Shown one piece after another: positions 6,357 to 13,785 of a DNA stretch of 16,970 nucleotides. Each line of letters starts with the position of its first letter. The first letter of the stretch is position 1. This DNA is from Rothia gullae (GTDB taxonomy: Bacteria; Actinomycetota; Actinomycetes; Actinomycetales; Micrococcaceae): assembly GCF_024294905.1 (NCBI RefSeq), contig NZ_JANCOC010000017.1, positions 1 through 16,970 on the forward strand, in the 5' to 3' direction. A model generated the notes under the pieces. That model was not told the DNA's origin, searched no databases, and was given only the letters and a program-made list of their open reading frames with translations. Position numbers and translations under genes: made by a program.

Positions 6357-7823
6357 TTAGCGGGAGTACTTCGCCTCCGCTAGTTCGGCACCTGCGGCGT
6401 ATGCCGCACGTTCCACCAGCTGACGGTTCGCCAGGTACACGAAGAACGTCACCAGTATGAACAGGTACATCAGCTGGTACGGCATGGTGCCAGCCATCAG
6501 GCCCAGGGACCCTTCGGGCACCATCAGAATCTGATCCGAGTTGAAGTGCGGGGAGAGCGCCAGCACAATCCAGAACGGCGAAATGTACATGCCCACCAGC
6601 GCCGCAGTCGCCAAGATAACAGCCAACGTGAAGACGAAGGAGCTGCCCCGCTGGTACATGAGCGGGAAGATTTCCATGACCACGGCGGCGAGCATCAGCG
6701 GGTACCAGGTGTTGTGGTGCGACCAGCTAATCGGCGAAATCTGCAGCATCATGAACGCGGTCAGCGCCAGCTGCGCCATGAGCGCGCGGGCACGAATCAG
6801 CGGAACCAACAGAACCGCCGTAACCAGCACAATCAGCAGGGTCAATGCCACCTGCACCACCGACAGGGCGGTAGCCGTCAGGTGATGCTGCAGGCCCGCA
6901 TGGGTCAGCGTACCCATAATCGACACGTTATCGAAGTAGCTGAACCAGCCCACACGCGAAGTGTCACGCACCGCGTGGAACCAGAACGTCAGCGACTCCT
7001 CACGGATCACCAGGAAGCCGATACCCACGGTCGCGGCGAAGCTCGCGCCCAGGGTCGCGATGCCCTTCCAGTCCTTACGCATGAGCAGCAGCAGACCGAA
7101 CGCGAGCGGAGTCAGCTTAATACCCGCCGCAATACCCAGCAGCACGCCGCGCGGAATGCGGGTTGCCGGACGCATAAAATCAGCGAGAATCAGCACCAAA
7201 ATGATGGCGTTAATCTGCCCAAAATGCGTGGTCAAACGCCACGGGCCGCACATCCAAATCAGCGCCGCAATCAGCGACACCATACCCCAATGACCCAGGT
7301 GCTTCTGCAACGGCAAACGCCACGAGCGGCTACGCGCGTAGGAGTACAACAGGTACGCGCACCAGTAGCAGAGCGCACAAATAATGGCGGTAATCAGCAG
7401 CATACTCTGCGGCTCGGTGAGGAACGCGAGCGGGTAGAAGAGCAGCGCCGCAAACGGCGGGTAGGTGAACGGCAGGCCGCGCGTGCGGAAGGTGTACAGC
7501 TGGTAGCCGTCCGGGCCGTCCGCCAGGGAGACAGCGCCCAGGCGGTACACGTAAATATCGTCAGCCGCCGCGTGCGTCACGTAGTCGAAGGCGTAGAGGG
7601 CAACCAGGATGAACAGCAGGTGCGCCCAGAGAGCGCCGCTGAGCATGCCGGGGATGCGGTCAAAGAAGCCTGGACGGGCAGGTTTTGTGGGCTCTGCGGC
7701 AGGCTCCGCGCGTTCTACAGCGCTTTTAGCAGCCGGTTCCGCAACCGCGGAATATGCCGAAGCCCACGGGATTATAGACGCTACCGCCTCGGCGTTCATC
7801 TCGCGATTCTTCTCGCCGCTCAC
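6357..7823 (-). CDS. GT87 (DUF2029) membrane glycosyltransferase, paralog A
   Basis: This is a GT-C fold membrane enzyme of family GT87, related to polyprenyl-phosphate-mannose-dependent alpha-mannosyltransferases such as PimE. A role on envelope glycolipids or glycans facing outside is inferred. The 488-residue protein has a 55-residue Ala/Glu/Pro-rich cytoplasmic N-terminus and then about ten or more membrane helices. Family hallmarks are the first-loop acidic residue and partner (DDIYVYR; D89, Y93, R94), PFTYPPFAA (118-126), GQIN (202-205), GIKLTPL (234-240) and SPISWSHHN (363-371). The start is GTG at 7823, which overlaps the upstream paralog's stop as GTGA and has GGGAGGT in front; the internal ATG at 7799 has a poorer site. 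It is therefore translationally coupled to its paralog. The acceptor is unknown. Confidence 0.88.
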   Translation of the reverse strand: MSGEKNREMNAEAVASIIPWASAYSAVAEPAAKSAVERAEPAAEPTKPARPGFFDRIPGMLSGALWAHLLFILVALYAFDYVTHAAADDIYVYRLGAVSLADGPDGYQLYTFRTRGLPFTYPPFAALLFYPLAFLTEPQSMLLITAIICALCYWCAYLLYSYARSRSWRLPLQKHLGHWGMVSLIAALIWMCGPWRLTTHFGQINAIILVLILADFMRPATRIPRGVLLGIAAGIKLTPLAFGLLLLMRKDWKGIATLGASFAATVGIGFLVIREESLTFWFHAVRDTSRVGWFSYFDNVSIMGTLTHAGLQHHLTATALSVVQVALTLLIVLVTAVLLVPLIRARALMAQLALTAFMMLQISPISWSHHNTWYPLMLAAVVMEIFPLMYQRGSSFVFTLAVILATAALVGMYISPFWIVLALSPHFNSDQILMVPEGSLGLMAGTMPYQLMYLFILVTFFVYLANRQLVERAAYAAGAELAEAKYSR

Positions 7824-9181
7824 GCGGTTACCTCCCGAGAAGTAGTAGCCGCGTGTTCAGATACAACGGCACGAGCGCCCCACCAGCCCAGCGTAGCATC
7901 GCTTTCGGCTGGGTCAACCGGAGCGCCACGCACCGGCGCACTCAGGGCGGCAACCGACCAGAGCGTCATCGTCACCCACAGGCAGAACGCGGGAATAGCC
8001 GAAACCGCCAACGCACCCGGAGCCAGCTGTTCCAAACCATCCGCGCTACCGTGGAACCAGGACGCAATCCTAATCGGCGACAGGTACAGGCCCAGCACCG
8101 CAACCACCGCGAACACGGTCGCCGTCACCCGCAGCCACGCCGGCTGAACCGCAAAATAGGTGGGGAATGCATCCATGATGAACACGGCAGCCAGCAGGGG
8201 CAGCAGCACGTTGTGGTGTGACCAGCTAATCGGCGACAGCGCCACCATCAGGGAGGCGGTCACCGCCACCTGCGCCAGCGCGGCACCGCGGCGTTCCAGC
8301 TGATACAGCAGGCCGGCGGTCAGCACAATCGTGACCAGCGCCAGGGCGTAGTAGACAGGCTTCGCGGCGCTCTCAGAAAGACCGAAGTGCAGCAGCCAGC
8401 CCTGAATCGAGACGTTATCCACAAAGTTCAGGCCACCCACACGCGAGGGGTTCGTCAGCGCAGAGAACCAGAACTCCGGCGCGTCCTTAGGCATCAGAAT
8501 GAAACCCAGCGCAATGGTGCCGAAGAACGTTGCACCCAGGGTCGCGATGCCCTTCCAGTCGCGACGGACCAGCAGAATCAGACCAAACACGAGCGGGGTC
8601 AGCTTCACGCCGCCCGCAATACCAATCAGCACGCCGCGCGGCACGCGGGTCGCCGGGCGCACAAAATCGGCAAGAATCAGCGCCGTAATGAACGGGTTAA
8701 TCTGAATCAGGTCCAGGGTGCGCTGCCACGGGCCCGCCGCCACCACCAGAATGGTCAGCATCGCAATCGTGCCGGCACGACCAAAGTACTGCTGCAGGGG
8801 CAGTTCACGGCCGCGCGCATTCACGTAGTTGTAAATGATTGTGGAAATCCACCACGCCACCACAGCCGAACCGACCACCATAATGACCATGCCGACTTCC
8901 AGGGGTAGGAATGCGAACGGCAAGAACAGCATTGCCGCGAACGGCGGGTACGTGAACGGCGGCTTGATGACGCCGTGATCGTTCAGGGTCGGGGAGTACA
9001 GGTCCTGGGTGAAGCCCTCGTTATCAAAAATGGTCATCGCACCCAGACGGTAGATGGAGAAGTCCATACCGGCGAAGGGGTTGGTGAGCATTTTGATGAC
9101 GTATCCACCGCCAACAATGAGGATGAGTGCCACAATAGCGATTTTTCCCCAGATGGGGGTGGTGGAGTCAGTCCTTGTCAC
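7820..9181 (-). CDS. GT87 (DUF2029) membrane glycosyltransferase, paralog B
   Basis: This is the first gene of a two-gene operon, a paralog of the following gene and of the same GT87 family, likely using a polyprenyl-phosphate sugar donor outside the membrane. The 453-residue chain starts almost directly with a membrane helix (about 12-31). It then shows the first-loop motif MDFSIYR (D40, Y44, R45), FTYPPFAA (76-83), QIN (160-162), GVKLTPL (191-197) and SPISWSHHN (316-324). It lacks the long N-terminal tail of its partner. The start is GTG at 9181, with AAGGA ten bases upstream. Its stop overlaps the next start by 4 bases. Two adjacent paralogs suggest successive additions of the same sugar, or two subunits, but that is inference. 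Confidence 0.88.
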   Translation of the reverse strand: MTRTDSTTPIWGKIAIVALILIVGGGYVIKMLTNPFAGMDFSIYRLGAMTIFDNEGFTQDLYSPTLNDHGVIKPPFTYPPFAAMLFLPFAFLPLEVGMVIMVVGSAVVAWWISTIIYNYVNARGRELPLQQYFGRAGTIAMLTILVVAAGPWQRTLDLIQINPFITALILADFVRPATRVPRGVLIGIAGGVKLTPLVFGLILLVRRDWKGIATLGATFFGTIALGFILMPKDAPEFWFSALTNPSRVGGLNFVDNVSIQGWLLHFGLSESAAKPVYYALALVTIVLTAGLLYQLERRGAALAQVAVTASLMVALSPISWSHHNVLLPLLAAVFIMDAFPTYFAVQPAWLRVTATVFAVVAVLGLYLSPIRIASWFHGSADGLEQLAPGALAVSAIPAFCLWVTMTLWSVAALSAPVRGAPVDPAESDATLGWWGARAVVSEHAATTSREVTA

Positions 9182-9251
9182 GAGGTGCTTGTCCTTACCT
9201 TGGTGCCGGTGGATGCGCGCGTAGGGTGGGCGGGCATCTGATTTTGGAATC

Positions 9252-9279
9252 CTAATAGTTTATCGCGCGCACCTGTGAA
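9252..9279 (-). promoter_or_regulatory. Possible promoter of the GT87 operon
   Basis: On the minus strand TTCACA (9279-9274) and TATTAG (9257-9252) are 16 bases apart, giving a leader of about 65 bases. The -35 overlaps a small inverted repeat at 9269-9285. Neither box is perfect. Confidence 0.35.
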
Positions 9280-9285
9280 AGGTGC
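9269..9285. promoter_or_regulatory. Inverted repeat GCACCT-N5-AGGTGC between divergent genes
   Basis: A perfect 6-bp inverted repeat with a 5-base centre lies between the divergent GT87 operon and the nirK fusion, over the predicted GT87 -35 box. It may be an operator. It matches no FNR or NsrR consensus that I know. Confidence 0.3.
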
Positions 9286-9399
9286 ATTGGGGAGAAGATT
9301 CACAGGGGAAGAATCACTTGAGCACGCGGGCACAACTATCACGATATGAGCCGCCTTCATATGCCCGTCATGTCTTTAAAATTGGTACAAACCGGGCAA

Positions 9400-9405
9400 T
9401 ATAAT
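9400..9405 (+). promoter_or_regulatory. Consensus -10 box upstream of nirK fusion
   Basis: A perfect TATAAT lies about 130 bases before the chosen GTG start. The -35 region is unclear (TTTAAA at 9375-9380 would leave a 19-base spacer). If used, transcription would begin near 9412, which rules out a start codon at 9346 for that transcript. Confidence 0.4.
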
Positions 9406-9534
9406 GGGCTTATTGGCACTCCGCCTATCCCAGCGCTGGGCCCACCCCAACACAGGGCCGCCAAAAGCAGGGGTACCGGGTGCCGACCCGCACACCGACG
9501 TCCACAAACAACCAGCAGTGAAAGCAGTGATTAC

Positions 9535-12429
9535 GTGAGTGAACATCTCGGCACTCCACCCGAAGGTGAGAACACGAGCGGCAAGCCCGCAAACGTCTCC
9601 GGAGGCGGCTCCTCCGGCCTGAGCATTGGCGCGCGTCCGGCTGATGTACCCGGCGGGAACCTCACCCCCGAAGAGATTGCACACCGTGCATCCGGTCGCG
9701 GTACGTGGCATCGTCGCGCCTCCAAACCCGTCTCTTACTGGATGTTCACCCTTATCGGTGCGCTTCTGCTGCATAAGCTTATCCCGAATAGCGGCTGGCT
9801 GCTGGTGCACATTGTCACCCTCGGCCTGATTACGAACTCGATCCTGATCTGGTCGCAGCACTTCACCGAAGCGCTCATGAAGATCAAAATCCCCGATGAA
9901 GCGCGCGGCACCCAGGTGCGCCGCATCTTCATCCTGAACGCCGGTATTCTCGTGCTCATGGTCGGCATGATCGGTCAGCTGAGCGTGCCCGGACTCTACG
10001 CCGCCACCGTGGTCGGTGCACTCATTGTGGGCGCCATGGTCACGTGGCATGCCCTGTACCTGCTGAAGCAGATGCGTCAGGCTCTGCCCTCGCGGTTCGG
10101 TGTGACGATTCGCTTCTACATTGCGGCGGCGCTCATGCTGCCCCTCGGTGCGACGTTTGGCGCGATGATTGCCTACCCGAACCTGAAGGGCACCCTGCAC
10201 GCCCAGTTCCTGCTCGCGCACGAGGTCGTGAACGTGCTCGGCTTCGTCGGTATTACCGTGGTGGGTACGCTGGTGACGTTCTGGCCGACCATGTTGCGCA
10301 CGAAGATGGTTGATAAGGCGCTCACTTACAGCCTGCGCGCCCTGTACCTGATGTGCGGCGGCTTGGCGTTGTCCCTTGTCGGCTCCATATTCGGGATGCG
10401 CCCGCTCGCTGCCGCGGGCCTGGTCGTCTACCTGGTCGGTCTGCTCATTGTTGCCTGGGTGATGGTACGTACCCTGCGCACCAAGCGCCCAACCGAGTAC
10501 CCGCCGATGGGCGTCGGCATGGGCTTCCTCTGGCTGATTATTGGCGTGGCGGCCACCGCCTACATGGTGGCAACCACTCCGTTCGCCGTCATGGATATTC
10601 GTGCGGTCACCCCCATCTTCGTGGTGGGCTTCCTACTGCAGGTGCTGCTGGGTGCGATGAGCTACCTGCTACCTCAGCTGATGGGTGGCGGCCCGGCGGT
10701 GGTGCGCGCATCCAATAAGGAGTTCAGCCGTTTTGCTGCCGGTCGCGTGACCGCCGTGAACCTGGCGCTGCTGATCTTCATGATGCCCAGCTCCATGGTG
10801 GGCCAGTCCGTTAAGATGGCGGTCGCCATCGTGGGTGCCCTAGCACTCATCGCCTTTATCCCGCTGATGGTGCGCGGCGTGAAGGCGTCCGTGAATACCC
10901 GCAAGGAAATGATGGCAGCACGCGCCCGCGGCGAGAAGCCCGTCTTCAATCAGGAGGCGCTCACCCCGGAGCCCGTCCCGCACGCCAAGCAGAGCTTCCA
11001 GGCGGCACTCGCGGTCGCCATGGCGTTCCTGCTGGGGTTCGCTGTGAACCCGTCCGCGTTGAACCTGCCGTCGGTTTCTTCGTCGGGCTCTGTGGCTGCA
11101 ACCGGTCAGACCACCACCGTGCAGGTGAAGGCGACCAGCAACTACCGTTTCACCCCCGCAGAAGTGGAGGTGCCCGCCGGTAACCGCCTGGTCGTTGAAG
11201 TCACCAACGACGACGAGGGCATGACCCACGACCTGACCTTCGACAACGGCGCGACCACCGGCGTTATCAACCCCGGCGAAACGAAAACCGTTGATGCCGG
11301 TGTCATTACCGCCGACCAGGAAGGCTACTGCTCCGTGGCGGGTCACCGCGCCCTGGGCATGGTGTTCAAGGTGAAGGCGACCGGCGCCTCCGCAAACCAG
11401 GTGGCGCAGGGCGGCCACAACCACGGTTCTACGGGCACCCACAACCACGCCGCGTCGGGTAGCACCCCGACCCTCATGACCGTTGCGAACAGCAAGATTA
11501 ACATGTCCGCAGCGCCCGGCAGCGGCTACAAGTACCGCGACCCGAACATCCCGGCACCGAACACCGCCGAGAAGGTGAACGGCAAGACCGTTCGCAAGGT
11601 CACCCTAGAAGTTGAGGAAGTCGACCGCGAGGTGGCGCCCGGCGTAACCGTTCACATGTGGACGTTCAACGGGCAGAACATGGCACCGATTCTGCGCGGT
11701 AAAGTCGGTGACGTTTTTGAAATTACACTCATCAATAACGGCACGATGGGCCACTCGCTGGACTTCCACGCGGGCATGGTCTCCCCCGATAAAACGATGA
11801 AGACCATCGCCCCCGGTGAGCGTCTCGTCTACCGTTTTGAGGCGAAGGGCGCCGGTATTTGGCTGTACCACTGCGGTACCGCCCCGCTGAGCCTGCACAT
11901 GACCCAGGGTATGTACGGCGCAGTCATTATCGACCCGGCGAACCTTGACCCGGTTGATCACGAGTACGTGATGGTTCAGGGCGAGGCGTACCTGCACGAC
12001 ACCGGCAAGACCGCCTCCGACGGTAACAAGCTGGCGGAGAACTCGCCGGAGCTGATTGCGGCGGGCACCCCCACGCTGACCATGTTCAACGGCCACGCAA
12101 CCCAGTACAAGGCGAAGCCGCTGCAGGTGAAGAAGGGCGAGCGTATCCGTGTTTGGGTGATGGCTGCGGGCCCGAACCTGGGCACAAGCTTCCACGTGGT
12201 CGGTTCGCAGTTCGACACGGTCTACAAGGAGGGCGGCTACCTGATGCGCCGCGGCGCAGATGCGTTCGGTAGCCGTGACGGCCACAGCCAGGCACTCGAT
12301 TTGGCGCCCGCTCAGGGCGGCTTCGTGGAGATGAAGTTCTTGGAGTCTGGCACGTACATGTTCGTGAATCACTCCTTCTCGGAGATGGAGCGCGGTGCCG
12401 CCGGCAAGATCGTGGTCACTGATCGCTAG
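9535..12429 (+). CDS. nirK: Membrane-cupredoxin-Cu nitrite reductase fusion
   Basis: The C-terminal half is a two-domain copper nitrite reductase (nitrite to nitric oxide). Numbering from GTG 9535 (964 aa): residues 68-505 hold about 12 membrane helices with several His (H91, H109, H172, H222, H229). Residues 525-615 are a cupredoxin with type-1 ligands H565, C599, H604, M609. Residues 627-643 are a His-rich linker. Residues 685-964 are NirK with GTMGHSLDFH (type-1 H740, catalytic D743, type-2 H745), YHCGTAPLSLHMTQGM (type-2 H779, type-1 C780, H788, M793), SFHVVG (catalytic H887) and VNHSF (type-2 H946). All metal and catalytic residues are present, so it should be active outside the cell, anchored to the membrane. 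The start is uncertain: the frame is open back to an ATG at 9346, but a TATAAT inside that stretch favours GTG 9535. It is divergent from the GT87 pair; the membrane module's role is unknown. Confidence 0.93.
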   Translation: MSEHLGTPPEGENTSGKPANVSGGGSSGLSIGARPADVPGGNLTPEEIAHRASGRGTWHRRASKPVSYWMFTLIGALLLHKLIPNSGWLLVHIVTLGLITNSILIWSQHFTEALMKIKIPDEARGTQVRRIFILNAGILVLMVGMIGQLSVPGLYAATVVGALIVGAMVTWHALYLLKQMRQALPSRFGVTIRFYIAAALMLPLGATFGAMIAYPNLKGTLHAQFLLAHEVVNVLGFVGITVVGTLVTFWPTMLRTKMVDKALTYSLRALYLMCGGLALSLVGSIFGMRPLAAAGLVVYLVGLLIVAWVMVRTLRTKRPTEYPPMGVGMGFLWLIIGVAATAYMVATTPFAVMDIRAVTPIFVVGFLLQVLLGAMSYLLPQLMGGGPAVVRASNKEFSRFAAGRVTAVNLALLIFMMPSSMVGQSVKMAVAIVGALALIAFIPLMVRGVKASVNTRKEMMAARARGEKPVFNQEALTPEPVPHAKQSFQAALAVAMAFLLGFAVNPSALNLPSVSSSGSVAATGQTTTVQVKATSNYRFTPAEVEVPAGNRLVVEVTNDDEGMTHDLTFDNGATTGVINPGETKTVDAGVITADQEGYCSVAGHRALGMVFKVKATGASANQVAQGGHNHGSTGTHNHAASGSTPTLMTVANSKINMSAAPGSGYKYRDPNIPAPNTAEKVNGKTVRKVTLEVEEVDREVAPGVTVHMWTFNGQNMAPILRGKVGDVFEITLINNGTMGHSLDFHAGMVSPDKTMKTIAPGERLVYRFEAKGAGIWLYHCGTAPLSLHMTQGMYGAVIIDPANLDPVDHEYVMVQGEAYLHDTGKTASDGNKLAENSPELIAAGTPTLTMFNGHATQYKAKPLQVKKGERIRVWVMAAGPNLGTSFHVVGSQFDTVYKEGGYLMRRGADAFGSRDGHSQALDLAPAQGGFVEMKFLESGTYMFVNHSFSEMERGAAGKIVVTDR

Positions 12430-12502
12430 TCGTCACTGCCCGCTAGTAGTGGCTGCCCACTAACCCCTCACCCTAGGCGCTTCTAGCGCCCCGTGAGAGG
12501 CC

Positions 12503-12553
12503 GACCCCGCCCGGTGCATCCTATGGGATTGGATGCGCCGGGCGGGGTCTTTC
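12503..12553 (+). terminator. Intrinsic terminator of the nirK fusion
   Basis: A 19-bp stem with one G-U pair (12503-12521 with 12531-12549, including GACCCCGCCCGG and CCGGGCGGGGTC) is followed by TTTCT. It lies about 73 bases after the stop. A minor hairpin, GGCGC-TTCTA-GCGCC, precedes it at about 12477-12491. Confidence 0.85.
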
Positions 12554-12677
12554 TGCACTGTCTTTCTGTACCCGGACAAGCCCCTACAGAGCCAGCCCAG
12601 AGCCCCTGCACACACCCCGGCAGGAGCCTGCACACACCACGGCAAACTATGCTTTTAGCCTCATGGGCGAACTTTTC

Positions 12678-12714
12678 TTAGTCAGGAACGGGCATGGTGC
12701 GCTAGTCTATAGGA
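12678..12714 (+). promoter_or_regulatory. Probable leaderless promoter of the transglycosylase
   Basis: A -10-type TAGTCT (12703-12708, TANNNT) ends six bases before the ATG at 12715, where transcription would start at or next to the A of ATG. TTAGTC (12678-12683) may be a weak -35 with a 19-base spacer. AGGA directly touches the ATG and is too close to be a normal ribosome site. Confidence 0.45.
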
Positions 12715-13599
12715 ATGGCAGATAGCACTTCGAGCGCCTCTTCCGAGCGCAGCGCTACGGGCGTCAACAACCACACCCCCGCTTCGGCGGACGCACAGAC
12801 TTCCCCTCGGCAGCGTAAAGCTTTCCCGCTTCGCTTTCTCGCCGGGGCGCTTGCGCATTGGCAGATTATTGCCTCTGCGGTTCTTTTGGGTGGCGGTGTT
12901 GCCGGCCTGGCAGCCACCTATGACGACTATTGCGGTATGACGGAGCTTTCGTATGCTCCGGCGGCTCTCCGATCCGATTTTGAGGAGGGCTCTAAGGTGG
13001 CGGGTTTCCGCCCTGGCGTGCTGGCGGCGCAGATTGAGACTGAGAGCCACTGGCGTGTGGGCGCTGTGTCCTCCCAGGGCGCTAAGGGTATTGCACAGTT
13101 CACTGATGATGCGTGGAGCGGCGGCCACTACAGCTTCGGCAATGGCGGTAATGTTCTGAACCCGCACAATGCGATTGCGGCGCAGGCACGCTACCTGGGT
13201 GAGTTGCGTACTCGTTTGGCGAAGTACGCCTCCAATGAGGATGAGCTGCAGGATGTGGTTCTCGCCGGTTATAACGCGGGTCCGGGTTCTGTGGAGAAGT
13301 ACGGCGGTGTTCCTCCGTATGAGGAAACTCAGAATTATGTGAAGTCGATTCGCGAGCTAGCGAATTCGAAGTATAAGCTGACCTGCTCTCCCGAGTACCA
13401 GTTCAAGCAGGCGAAGTTGAGCTTCGTGAATGGTGTGACTCCGGCGATGGCTGGTGTTCATGTGGATGGTACGGCTCTATCCCCGGAGGAGTCGGCATCG
13501 GCTGCGGCGGAGGCTTCTGAGAGTGCTTCGGCTCGTGCATCTGCGAGCGGTTCTGCGGGTTCTTCGGTGAAGCCTTCAGCGACGAGTTCCGGCCGCTAA
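12715..13599 (+). CDS. Lytic transglycosylase (SLT domain), membrane-anchored
   Basis: This enzyme should cleave peptidoglycan between MurNAc and GlcNAc outside the membrane. The 294-residue protein has a hydrophilic Ser/Ala-rich N-terminus (1-45), one hydrophobic helix (about 49-68) acting as anchor or uncleaved signal, then an SLT domain (about 83-218). The domain motifs are QIETESHWRVGAVSSQGAKG with catalytic Glu at E110, GIAQF (125-129), NPHNAI (149-154) and AGYNAGPG (184-191). The C-terminus (255-294) is a Ser/Ala-rich low-complexity tail. No good Shine-Dalgarno is present; the ATG appears to coincide with the transcription start. No other in-frame ATG occurs before residue 75, which supports this start. 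It is convergent with the P450 gene, with a shared intergenic terminator. Confidence 0.92.
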   Translation: MADSTSSASSERSATGVNNHTPASADAQTSPRQRKAFPLRFLAGALAHWQIIASAVLLGGGVAGLAATYDDYCGMTELSYAPAALRSDFEEGSKVAGFRPGVLAAQIETESHWRVGAVSSQGAKGIAQFTDDAWSGGHYSFGNGGNVLNPHNAIAAQARYLGELRTRLAKYASNEDELQDVVLAGYNAGPGSVEKYGGVPPYEETQNYVKSIRELANSKYKLTCSPEYQFKQAKLSFVNGVTPAMAGVHVDGTALSPEESASAAAEASESASARASASGSAGSSVKPSATSSGR

Positions 13600-13657
13600 A
13601 TTCAGTTTTGGATATCTCACTAGTCTATATAGCCGTCAGGGAATATTCTGTTTTATA

Positions 13658-13770
13658 TATAATGTGCAGCTGATACCGGCCGCTACTACCCTACTATTCA
13701 CTCTTATATTTACTCTTAATAGCGCGAGGCGCCAACCCCCATTCTCAGGGGTCGGCGCCTCGCCCTTTTT
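13658..13770 (+). ncRNA. Candidate small RNA or promoter-bearing 3' UTR
   Basis: A perfect TATAAT (13658-13663) sits in a short AT-rich stretch after the transglycosylase gene. About 60 bases beyond the expected start (near 13670) is an intrinsic terminator, so a transcript of about 100 bases is possible. No clear -35 is seen. It may equally be a long 3' UTR. Confidence 0.22.
13724..13770 (+). terminator. Intrinsic terminator between transglycosylase and P450
   Basis: GCGAGGCGCC (13724-13733) pairs with GGCGCCTCGC (13754-13763), with an inner CCCC/GGGG extension, and is followed by CCTTTTT. It is oriented for the plus-strand transglycosylase and lies 15 bases from the convergent P450 stop. 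On the minus strand the tail is not U-rich. Confidence 0.88.
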
Positions 13771-13785
13771 AGAGCTGGAGTGTGC

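Noticed and set aside
6546..8147. 533-codon plus-strand open frame over the GT87 genes
   Set aside because: It is Arg/Gln/His-rich, spans two real genes on the other strand and has no recognisable motif.
9346..9534. N-terminal extension of the nirK fusion to the ATG at 9346
   Set aside because: The added 63 residues show no conserved or membrane character and contain the TATAAT promoter box. Kept as an alternative start only.
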